From the NCBI RefSeq assembly GCF_018732085.1, contig NZ_CP076103.1, positions 4,588,001 through 4,652,000 of the forward strand: a DNA stretch of 64,000 nt. Direction: 5' to 3'. Position numbers and translations under genes: made by a program. Source of the DNA: Lysobacter capsici (GTDB lineage Bacteria; Pseudomonadota; Gammaproteobacteria; Xanthomonadales; Xanthomonadaceae). Positions 57,148 through 64,000 of the stretch are shown here, piece after piece; within the stretch, counting starts at the first letter, position 1, and each line of letters opens with the position of its first letter. Below the pieces are notes generated by a model. That model was not told the origin of the DNA and made no database searches. It was given only the letters and a program-made list of their open reading frames with translations.

Positions 57148-58100
57148 GCGGCGGGGCGGCTCGGGGGCGGATGACCGGCTTATTGTGCCCCAGGCCGCCC
57201 GCAGCCGGGGTGCCGGTTGCGGCCGCTGGGTACGGGCGCGGATCGGGTTTCAGCGTGGGTTCGGGCGGGGGTGGGATTGGTTTGGAATCGGCCTTGAGTC
57301 GGCATTGAATCGGCGCGGGTCGGGCTATGGAATCGGCCTTTGAATCGACCTGGATCGAGGCGTGGAATCAATCCTGAAATCAGGCTTCGATCAGCACGAA
57401 GGCCCTTGTGGGAGGGCTTGAGCCCCGACGCTTTTCGATCAGGCGCTGCGTAGATTCGGGCGATCCGAGCGAAAAGCATCGGGGCTTAAGCCCCTCCCAC
57501 AAAAAACCTCGCGGCTTCATCGGGTCGGGCGGGATCGGGCTTCCGAACCCATCGTGAAATCAAGCCGCGATCGGCACGAAGTCTGTTGTGGGAGGGGCTT
57601 GAACCCCGACGCTTTCCGATCAGGCGCTGCGTAGTTTCGGGCGATCCGAGCGAAAAGCATCGGGGCTCAAGCCACTCCCACAAAAAACCTCGGGGCTTCA
57701 TCGGGTCGGGCGGGATCGGGCTTCGGAACCCGTCGCGAAATCGAGTCGCGACCGGCACGAAGTCTGTTGTGGGAGGGGCTTGAACCCGGACGCTTTTCGA
57801 TCCTGTGCTGCGTAGATTCGGGCGATCCGAGCGAAAAGCATCGGGGCTCAAGCCCCTCCCACAAAAAACCTCGCGGCTTCATCGGGTCGGGCGGGATCGG
57901 GCTTCGGAACCCGTCGTGAAATCAAGTCACGACCGGCACGAAGTCTGTTGTGGGAGGGGCTTCAGCCCCGACGCTTTCCGATCAGGCGCTGCGTAGTTTC
58001 GGGCGATCCGAGCGAAAAGCATCGGGGCTAAAGCCCCTCCCACAAAAGACCTCGGGGGTTCATCGGGGTTGGAGCTCGATCAGTTTGGCCACCGCATCGC
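57148..58100. other. Gene-free interval with 181-bp REP array
   Basis: Left part (57180-57400) is a GC-rich spacer with short degenerate GAATCGG/TTGAATCGG repeats; the rest is a four-unit tandem array (57408-58043). No gene supported. It lies upstream of lgt and downstream of the TPM operon, both on the minus strand. Confidence 0.7.
57408..58043 (+). repeat. Tandem array of four ~181-bp units with inverted REP pairs
   Basis: GTGGGAGGG heads recur at 57408, 57588, 57769 and 57950 (spacings 180, 181, 181). Each unit has the head hairpin, a CGATCAGGCGCTGCGTAG spacer segment, an inverted partner (GGGGCTNAAGCCCCTCCCAC) and a linker CATCGGGTCGGGCGGGATCG; the last unit lacks the linker. Units differ by scattered substitutions, and one has a decayed stem (GCCACTCCCAC). 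Confidence 0.85.
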
Positions 58101-58640
58101 TCACAACCGCACCGGCCGATCCGGCAACTCATTGCCCTCGCCCGTCGCGCCGCCATGCTCGCCAGCAGACGGCTCGCCCGACGACGACTCACCGAAAGAT
58201 TCATCGCGCGGGAAGTGCTCGGCGATGATCTCAGACAAAGCCGCGATCCCGCCCAGCACCGCCGCCTCGGCCTCGCCCGCGGCCAAGGCCTGTTGAATAC
58301 CCTCGCACACCGCCTGCCAGCGCTCGTCGCCGACCCGCGTGGCATAGCCGCGATCGGCGACGATCTCGATCCGATGATCGGCCAGCAGCAGATACAGCAG
58401 CACGCCGTTGTTGGCCGCGGTGTCCCACACCCGCAGTTGCGCGAACGCGATGTGCGCCGCGGCGCGCGCATCGCGTCCGTCGAGCAGTTCGCCCAGGCTC
58501 AGCCGCGATTCGACCGCGAAGCACAACTGGCCGCCGTGGTGACGTTCGCCGGCCGCGATCGCCTCGCCGATCCGCTCCAGGCTGTCGGCCGGAAACACCC
58601 GCCGCGACGAAGGCGCGAACAAATGGCGCAGCCAACGCAT
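58101..58640 (-). CDS. TPM-domain protein (cytosolic type)
   Basis: A 179-residue protein without signal peptide. The TPM fold is recognisable in GEAIAAGERHHGGQLCFAVE, RVWDTAANNGVLLYLLLADHRIEIVADRG and the following helix WQAVCEGI; an acidic Glu/Ser/Gly tail follows. TPM domains occur in lemA-associated proteins of unknown biochemical role, with phosphatase activity shown for a plant relative. Its ATG shares one base with the stop of the preceding gene (TGATG), so it is the last gene of the lemA operon. Confidence 0.82.
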   Translation of the reverse strand: MRWLRHLFAPSSRRVFPADSLERIGEAIAAGERHHGGQLCFAVESRLSLGELLDGRDARAAAHIAFAQLRVWDTAANNGVLLYLLLADHRIEIVADRGYATRVGDERWQAVCEGIQQALAAGEAEAAVLGGIAALSEIIAEHFPRDESFGESSSGEPSAGEHGGATGEGNELPDRPVRL

Positions 58641-59575
58641 CACCAACTCCCCGAGGCGCCGCCGCCTCCGCTGGACCCGCCGCCGCCCGACCAGCCACCG
58701 CCGCCGCTGCTGCCGCCACCGCCCCAACCGCCACCACCGCTGTAGCCGCCCGAGCCGCCGCCGCTGACGAACATGCCGCCACCGCCGCCGAGCAAGCCGA
58801 ATACCAGGCCGACCACGGCCGCCACCGCCACCAACCAAAACGACGACGACAACTGCCAGACCACGAAGGCCGACACCACACCCGAGATGCCGCCACGAAT
58901 CAACGCCGGCAGGCGGCGGATGAAGATATTCAAGATCCCGTTGGCGAAACTCGCCACGACGAACACCAGGATCAGCCCGCCCATGCCCGAGGCGACCGCC
59001 TGGCCCGCGATCGGTTCGTCGCCGGCCAGCGGCGGCGGCAAGGGTTCGCCGTCGATCAACTTGGTCAGCATCGCGGTGGCGTCGGTGAGGCCGCCGGCGT
59101 AATCGCCTTCGCGGAATTTCGGGGTGATGTATTCCTGGATGATGCGTCCGGCCTGGGCGTCGGTGATCGCGCCTTCCAGACCGTAGCCGACTTCGATGCG
59201 CACGCGCCGGTCGTCCTTGGCGACCACCAGCAAAACGCCGTCGGACACGCCCTTGCGGCCGAGCTGGAACTGGTCGAACGCGCGCACCGCGTAGGAATCG
59301 ATGTCCTCGGGCTGGGTGCTCGCGACCATCAGGATCTGCAACTGGCTGCCCTTGCGCTGCTGCAGCGCGCGCGCCTGCGCATCGAGCTGCGCGCGTGCGC
59401 CGTCGTCGAGCGTGCCGGTGGTATCGACCACCGGCGACTGCATCGCCGGGATCGCCGCCAGCGCCTGCGCGAATGCGCTGCCCATCGGCAACAGCAGGCA
59501 CAGCGCAAGCAGCAGGCGCAGCGCGAACGCCGCCCGCATCGTGCGGCCGATCGAACGGTCGTGGCCAGTCAGCAT
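58640..59575 (-). CDS. TPM-domain membrane protein, YgcG-like, paralogue 3
   Basis: A 311-residue protein. A signal peptide (LLLALCLLLPMGSAFA) is followed by a periplasmic TPM domain (about 45-185: SPVVDTTGTLD, KGSQLQILMVAST, DGVLLVVAKDDRRVRIEVGYG), two or three transmembrane segments (about 200-275) and a Gly-rich tail ending GGGGASGSW. It is the most typical YgcG of the cluster. It starts 7 bp after the stop of paralogue 2; the start may be the internal M13. Confidence 0.85.
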   Translation of the reverse strand: MLTGHDRSIGRTMRAAFALRLLLALCLLLPMGSAFAQALAAIPAMQSPVVDTTGTLDDGARAQLDAQARALQQRKGSQLQILMVASTQPEDIDSYAVRAFDQFQLGRKGVSDGVLLVVAKDDRRVRIEVGYGLEGAITDAQAGRIIQEYITPKFREGDYAGGLTDATAMLTKLIDGEPLPPPLAGDEPIAGQAVASGMGGLILVFVVASFANGILNIFIRRLPALIRGGISGVVSAFVVWQLSSSFWLVAVAAVVGLVFGLLGGGGGMFVSGGGSGGYSGGGGWGGGGSSGGGGWSGGGGSSGGGGASGSW

Positions 59576-59582
59576 GATGTGT

Positions 59583-61019
59583 TCACCATGATCCGCTCGC
59601 GCCTCCGCCGCCGCTGCGTCCGCCGCCGCCGGACCAACTGTCGGAGCTGTCCGAACTGCTGGAGCTGCCGGAACTGGAGCCCGAGCTGGAACCCGAACTG
59701 CCGGAACTGGCGGAAACCCCGGAATAACCCGACTTGCGCGATTTCTTCTTTTTCTTCCTGCGCGATTTGCTGGAACGATGATGCCCGATCGCCGAGGCCT
59801 TGCCGCGCGAGCGCCCCCAACCGCTGAGGTTGGGGTGGAACAGGAACCAGAACACCCACACGAACACAGTCAACACACCGAACACGATCGCCGACGCGGC
59901 GTTCAAACCCGGCTCCATGCCGAGCCCGCGCTGGGCGCCGGGAATGAGCGTCCAGGCGTACGCGCCCAGTCCCAGGATCAGCGCCAGCCTGATCGCGAAA
60001 CCGAGCCGGCTCTCGCCCCAGGCCACGATCGGCGGCGCCAGCAGTGCCGCCAGCAACGGCACCATGAGCGCCTGCAACAACAGGCCGATAAAAATACCGG
60101 GCAGATTCGGCGCATGGCCCTGCCAGACGAACACGATCGCGATCACGAGCGCCACCGCGATCGCGAACCCGGTCATCCCGACGCGCAACCAGCGCTGGCT
60201 CGGCAACCAATGGCCGATCGCGATACCGGCCGCGGCGAACTGGGCCGCATGCATGACCGAGCCGTTGCCGCTCACCAGCCAAGCGAATACCAGCGGCAAC
60301 GCCAAGGCGACCGGCCACACCGCCGCGCGCGGCAATGCGCGCGCGCGGCCCATCGCGGCGACGCCGAGCGCGAACACGAACGCGAACGACCACGACGTGT
60401 CCTGCCGCCGCCAACCGAGCCAATCCGCCGACGCGTCCGATCCGTCCTGCTGGGCGGACACCTGCGGCGGCGGCGGCGCCGGCAAGGCTTCGTTGTCGAT
60501 CAACGCGGTCAATGCGGCCGTCGCCTGGCGCAGGCCGGCGGCGTAATCGCCTTCGCGGAAGCGCGGCCCGATGTAGTCGCTGATGATCGTCGCGGCCTGC
60601 GCGTCGGTAATCGCGCCTTCCAGGCCGTAGCCGACTTCGATGCGCACGCGCTTGTCGCCCTTGGCGACCACCACCAGCACGCCGTCGGATACGTCCTCGC
60701 GGCCGAGTTCGAACTGCTCGAACGCGCGCAGCGCATACGAATCGATGTCCTCGGGCGCGGTGCTGTCGATCATCAGGACCTGCAGCTGGCTGCCCTTGCG
60801 CTGCTGCAACGCGCGCGCCTGCGCCTCCAGTTGCGAACGCGACGCCTCGTCGAGCGTGCCGGTGGTGTCGACCACCGGCGACTGCATCGCCGGAATGGGC
60901 GCCAGCGTCTGCGCGAATGCGTTCGCCATCGGCAACAGCAGCCACAGCGCGAACAGCATCCACGCCAGCCGCCGCGCGCGGTCGACACCCATGCGCGCAG
61001 CGCGCCGCGCGATCACCAT
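59583..61019 (-). CDS. TPM-domain membrane protein with extra membrane segments, paralogue 2
   Basis: A 478-residue protein. Its signal peptide and TPM domain (about 45-180) are very similar to paralogue 3. A much longer membrane region follows (about 215-410, roughly eight hydrophobic segments), then a Lys/Arg block (RRKKKKKSRKS), a Ser/Gly run and the end GGGGASGSW. Its ATG overlaps the paralogue 1 stop region (61013-61019). The extended membrane part is unusual for YgcG-like proteins. Confidence 0.83.
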   Translation of the reverse strand: MVIARRAARMGVDRARRLAWMLFALWLLLPMANAFAQTLAPIPAMQSPVVDTTGTLDEASRSQLEAQARALQQRKGSQLQVLMIDSTAPEDIDSYALRAFEQFELGREDVSDGVLVVVAKGDKRVRIEVGYGLEGAITDAQAATIISDYIGPRFREGDYAAGLRQATAALTALIDNEALPAPPPPQVSAQQDGSDASADWLGWRRQDTSWSFAFVFALGVAAMGRARALPRAAVWPVALALPLVFAWLVSGNGSVMHAAQFAAAGIAIGHWLPSQRWLRVGMTGFAIAVALVIAIVFVWQGHAPNLPGIFIGLLLQALMVPLLAALLAPPIVAWGESRLGFAIRLALILGLGAYAWTLIPGAQRGLGMEPGLNAASAIVFGVLTVFVWVFWFLFHPNLSGWGRSRGKASAIGHHRSSKSRRKKKKKSRKSGYSGVSASSGSSGSSSGSSSGSSSSSDSSDSWSGGGGRSGGGGASGSW

Positions 61020-62008
61020 GATCCACTCGAGCCACTGCCGCCGCTGCGCCCGCCGCCGCCGGAATAACCCGAACTGCTGCTGGAGCTGCTGCTGGAGCGA
61101 CTGCGACGACGGCGGCGGTCGTCATCGTCGTCATCGCGCGAACCGCCACGCCGGCCGCCGTCGCCGAACGCGGTGAAGAAGGTGAAGGTGGTGGTGAGGT
61201 AGGAGATCAGCGCCAGCGGCATCCAATGCTCCCAGTTGGCGTCGCTGGGCATGTTCGAATACGTCATCACCAGCGCCCCGGCCGCCGCCGCCGCGACGAT
61301 CGCCCAGCGTCCGAAGAACGCCAGCGGACCGCGCCGCCACGCCGCGCGCATGCCCAGCAGCGGCACCACCACGAACGGCAAGGCGAACAGCGTGCCGAAG
61401 ATCGACACGAAGACCAGCAAGGGCTTAGGCATGCTGTTGTCGGGTTCGGGCAGCGGCGTGCCGTCGACCAGGCCGATCAGCGCGTCGCTGCCGCGCAGCA
61501 ATCCGCCGCCGTAGTCGCCGTCGCGGAACGCGGGCGTCAGGTACTCGTTGATCACCTGGGTCGCGGCTTCGTCGGTGACCGTCTGCTCCAGACCGTAACC
61601 GACGTGGATGCGCATGCGCCGGTCGGTCTTCGCCACCACGATCAACACGCCATCGTCGATGTCCGCGCGTCCGGGCTTCCATTGCTCGAACACGCGCTGG
61701 GCATAGGCCTCGATCGATTCCGGGCCGGTGCTGTCGATCATCAACAGCATCAGCTGCGCGCCCTTGCGGCGTTGCAGATCGAGCGAACGTTCGCGCAGCG
61801 TGGCCTGGGTCGCCGCGTCGAGGGTGCCGGTGGTGTCGGTCACCGGCGAGGTCAGCTTGGGAATCGCGCGCAGCGGCTGCGCGGCGAGGTTCAGGCCGGC
61901 CAGCGCCAGAAGCAGCAACAGCGCGAACCGCGCCCACGTGCTGCGTGCGCGCCGGCGCGAACCGCGCAGCGAATTCATGACGGCAGCTTCGAAGCGGTCC
62001 ATGCCCAT
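61013..62008 (-). CDS. TPM-domain membrane protein, paralogue 1
   Basis: About 331 residues. Signal sequence FALLLLLALAGLNLAAQ, TPM domain (SPVTDTTGTLD, DGVLIVVAKTDRRMRIHVGYG), three or more membrane segments, then an Asp run, an Arg run, a Ser run and a tail ending GGSGSSGSW. The start is uncertain: ATG 62008 has AGGG upstream, while ATG 61978 gives a more normal signal peptide. First TPM gene after lemA; the gap to the lemA stop is about 93 bp. Confidence 0.8.
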   Translation of the reverse strand: MGMDRFEAAVMNSLRGSRRRARSTWARFALLLLLALAGLNLAAQPLRAIPKLTSPVTDTTGTLDAATQATLRERSLDLQRRKGAQLMLLMIDSTGPESIEAYAQRVFEQWKPGRADIDDGVLIVVAKTDRRMRIHVGYGLEQTVTDEAATQVINEYLTPAFRDGDYGGGLLRGSDALIGLVDGTPLPEPDNSMPKPLLVFVSIFGTLFALPFVVVPLLGMRAAWRRGPLAFFGRWAIVAAAAAGALVMTYSNMPSDANWEHWMPLALISYLTTTFTFFTAFGDGGRRGGSRDDDDDDRRRRRSRSSSSSSSSSGYSGGGGRSGGSGSSGSW

Positions 62009-62101
62009 CAGCGGTGCCCTGGGGCGCCGCCGCATTCGCGCTCGCCGCTCAGGGCGTCCGCGGCTCGCCATCGATGCGCGCGAACGCGCGGCACGGCCGG
62101 C

Positions 62102-62731
62102 TCAGCCGCCGGCCGAGGGCGGCGCGGGTGCCGGGGCAGGCGCCGGGGCGGCGGCCGGCTGGCCGAAATCGACCTTCGGCGCTTCCTGGATTTCGGCCGC
62201 GTTCTGCACGGTGAAATTCGGCTTGGTCGCGTAGCCGAACATCTTGGCGGTGAGGTTGGTCGGGAACTGGCGCAGGTAGGTGTTGTAGTCCTGGACCGCG
62301 GCGATGTAGCGCTGGCGTTCCACGGTGATGCGGTTTTCGGTGCCTTCCAGTTGGGTCTGCAGGCTCAGGAAGCCCTGGTCGGCCTTGAGCTGCGGGTAGT
62401 TTTCGCTGACCACCAGCAGGCGGCCGATCGCCCCGCGCAACTCGCCCTGGGCCTGTTCGAACTGCTGCAGCGAGGCCGGATCGTTGGCGTTGACGTTGAT
62501 GCTGCCGACCTTCGAACGCGCTTCGGTCACCTGCACCAGCACCTGCTGCTCGTGGCTGGCGTAGCCCTTCACCGTCGCGACCAAGTTCGGCACCAGGTCG
62601 GCGCGGCGCTTGTAGACGTTGAGCACCTGCGACCAGGCGGCGGTCACCGCTTCGTCCTTCTGCTGGATGGTGTTGTAGCCGCAGCCGCTGAGCACGACGG
62701 TCAAGGCAAGCACGATCAAGGCTCGGAACAT
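62102..62731 (-). CDS. lemA: LemA family lipoprotein
   Basis: A 209-residue protein with lipobox LSGC (Cys17), hence probably membrane-tethered in the periplasm. The helical-bundle LemA core includes AWSQVLNVYKRRADLVPNLV, EARSKV, SENYPQLKA and a C-terminal FPTNLTAKMFGY segment, ending in an Ala/Pro repeat tail. LemA proteins co-occur with TPM genes as here; function is poorly defined. It is first of a five-gene operon. Confidence 0.93.
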   Translation of the reverse strand: MFRALIVLALTVVLSGCGYNTIQQKDEAVTAAWSQVLNVYKRRADLVPNLVATVKGYASHEQQVLVQVTEARSKVGSINVNANDPASLQQFEQAQGELRGAIGRLLVVSENYPQLKADQGFLSLQTQLEGTENRITVERQRYIAAVQDYNTYLRQFPTNLTAKMFGYATKPNFTVQNAAEIQEAPKVDFGQPAAAPAPAPAPAPPSAGG

Positions 62732-62860
62732 GGCGCGACTCTCCCGCTGGATGACGGCCGCATTGCAGCACCGGGCGGGGATCGGCGCAATGGTCGCGGT
62801 GTGATGACGCCGGGCGGGCGGCCGCGACCTTGGCGAGCGGTCGTTGCGGCGAGGTGTTTT

Positions 62861-62972
62861 GTGGGAGGGAGCTTCAGCCCCGATGCTTCCGGCTCAGATC
62901 GCCCGAAACCACCGTAGCGCTGATCGAAAAGCGTCGGGGCTGAAGCCCCCTCCCACAGAAGCTCCCTCCCAC
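62861..62972. repeat. GTGGGAGGG REP pair plus extra arm
   Basis: GTGGGAGGGAGCTTCAGCCCC (62861) faces GGGGCTGAAGCCCCCTCCCAC (ends 62956), followed at once by a third copy of the arm end (GAAGCTCCCTCCCAC, ends 62972). Confidence 0.75.
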
Positions 62973-63059
62973 AAAAGACCTCGAAGCTGCATCGGAATTG
63001 AAACACCCTTGCACCCCGGGCCTCGACGCTCGACCGCGCCTGGCTACCACGCCGGCCAC

Positions 63060-63090
63060 AAAAAAGGCCGGCGATCGCTCGCCGGCCTTT
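63060..63090 (-). terminator. Rho-independent terminator of terC
   Basis: Perfect 12-bp stem (63063-63074 with 63079-63090), TCGC loop, and on the minus strand a run of six U after the stem. Confidence 0.88.
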
Positions 63091-63111
63091 CGGGTTCGCA
63101 AAGCGCCGCGC

Positions 63112-63855
63112 TTACTGCGCGCTCAACCGCCGCGAAGCGCGCTTCTTGGCCCACAGGTTCAGGCACTCGACCAGCGCCGAGAAGCCCATCGCGCCGTAGA
63201 TGTAGCCCTTCGGGATATGCACTTCCAGGCCGTCGGCGATCAGGTACACGCCGACCAGGACGATGAAGGCCAGCGCCAGCATCTTGATGGTCGGGTTGTT
63301 GTCGATGAAATGGCCCAGCGGCTTGGACGCCAGCAGCATCACGCCGACCGCCAGCAGGATCGCGGCGACCATCACCGGGGTGTGGTTGGCCATGCCGACC
63401 GCGGCGATCACCGAGTCGAGCGAGAACACGATGTCGATCACCGCGATCTGCGCGATCACCGCCATGAACGACGCCGCCGGCTTGGTGTGCACGTCTTCGG
63501 ATTCGTCCTCGCCGACGATCAGGTCCTTGACCTCCATCGAGCCCTTCACCAGCAAGAACGCGCCGCCGAGGATCAGCACCAGGTCGCGCACCGAGATGCC
63601 CTGGCCGAGCACGGTGAACAGGTCGCTGGTCAGACCGGCCAGCCAGGCCAGGGTCAGCAGCAGCGCGATACGGGTGATGCAGGCCACCGCGATGCCGAAC
63701 TTGCGCGCCTTCTCGCGGCTCTCGTACGGCAGCTTGCTGACCGCGATCGAGATGAAGACGAGGTTGTCGATACCCAGCACGATTTCGATCGCGCTCAGGG
63801 TGATCAGGGTGATCCAGACTTGCGGATCGGTGAGCAGTTCAATCACGTGCGGCAT
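63112..63855 (-). CDS. TerC family integral membrane protein
   Basis: A 247-residue protein with about seven transmembrane segments. It has the TerC signatures GIDNLVFISI (Asp30 within a membrane segment) and DIVFSLDSVIA, the acidic residues thought to bind divalent metal. TerC proteins are linked to tellurite resistance and to manganese or calcium export that supplies exoenzymes. The C-terminal half includes AFIVLVGVYLIADGLEVHIP and a basic tail. The 145 bp upstream contain no recognisable yybP-ykoY riboswitch. Confidence 0.92.
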   Translation of the reverse strand: MPHVIELLTDPQVWITLITLSAIEIVLGIDNLVFISIAVSKLPYESREKARKFGIAVACITRIALLLTLAWLAGLTSDLFTVLGQGISVRDLVLILGGAFLLVKGSMEVKDLIVGEDESEDVHTKPAASFMAVIAQIAVIDIVFSLDSVIAAVGMANHTPVMVAAILLAVGVMLLASKPLGHFIDNNPTIKMLALAFIVLVGVYLIADGLEVHIPKGYIYGAMGFSALVECLNLWAKKRASRRLSAQ

Positions 63856-64000
63856 ACCTCAAGGTGTAGTGGGAAGCCCGCGGCTGGGTCCGCGGAGGGC
63901 GCGCCGCGAGGGCGGCCCGGTTGCAACGGCCTGCGCCGTTCCGCGATGGGCGATGCGGTCCGTGCGGACGCGCTCAGCCCATCAGGTGGTGCCACAGCCG

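Larger units (their letters stand above)
62732..63111. other. Intergenic interval with REPs and terC terminator
   Basis: Holds an inverted GTGGGAGGG REP set (62861-62972, with a third, truncated arm GAAGCTCCCTCCCAC at its end) and the terC terminator (63060-63090). No gene seen. Confidence 0.65.

Noticed and set aside
57408..58043. CRISPR array
   Set aside because: Units are 181 bp with no 20-40 bp spacers alternating with identical repeats, and no cas gene is present.
62732..63111. tRNA or small RNA gene in the terC-lemA gap
   Set aside because: The only structures are REP hairpins and the terC terminator.
63856..64000. yybP-ykoY manganese riboswitch before terC
   Set aside because: The GC-rich leader pairs in several ways but the conserved loop sequences are not visible, and the window ends here.

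Overview
The window is GC-rich, densely coded bacterial chromosome. Its gene order (glnS; rlmM; two adjacent ubiquinone hydroxylases; lptD-surA-pdxA-ksgA-apaG-apaH; lgt-thyA-folA; a lemA/TPM cluster) and its abundant intergenic REPs with GTAGGAGCGGC and GTGGGAGGG heads suggest a Xanthomonadaceae gammaproteobacterium, most likely Lysobacter or a close relative. That placement is inference from gene content and repeats. No rRNA, tRNA, CRISPR array, transposase or prophage gene was recognised.

The dominant feature is a direct tandem duplication of about 24.9 kb. Copy 1 spans 560-25456 and copy 2 spans 25457-50349. The copies look identical except for four 1-2 bp indels, which leave copy 1 with a broken glnS, an altered surA tail and a broken pdxA. 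The unit starts inside a REP and ends inside apaH, so copy 1 carries an apaH fused to REP sequence while copy 2 runs into the intact apaH end. This is either a recent real duplication or an assembly artefact. The bias of all indels to one copy keeps the artefact explanation open.

Each unit reads, left to right: REP and long-palindrome intergenic DNA; an EamA transporter (-); a DUF2007 protein (-); glnS and a nucleoside deaminase (+); rlmM (+); an alanine-rich EF-hand secreted protein (+); an MHS-type MFS transporter (+); a small membrane protein (-); the ubiH pair (-); btuM, a PduO-type cobalamin adenosyltransferase and a histone-deacetylase-like hydrolase (+); 1.3 kb of repeats holding a second long palindrome; msrB (-); the outer-membrane-biogenesis/housekeeping operon lptD-surA-pdxA-ksgA (+); two lower-GC hypothetical genes (-) set into the operon; then apaG-apaH (+).

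Right of the duplication lie a DUF1287 lipoprotein (+), an acyl-CoA synthetase (-), and a minus-strand cluster lgt-thyA-lipoprotein-lipoprotein-folA linking lipoprotein maturation and folate/dTMP metabolism. After that come a 181-bp tandem REP array, a minus-strand lemA operon with four TPM-domain genes (three of them paralogues with glycine/serine tails ending SGSW), and terC with a clear terminator. The left edge holds the C-terminal end of an unrecognised protein.

The items most worth following are the duplication itself, the 0.5-kb palindromic intergenic elements whose centres lie in opposite orientation at the two sites, the expanded lemA-TPM array, and the hypothetical pair interrupting the ksgA-apaG junction.
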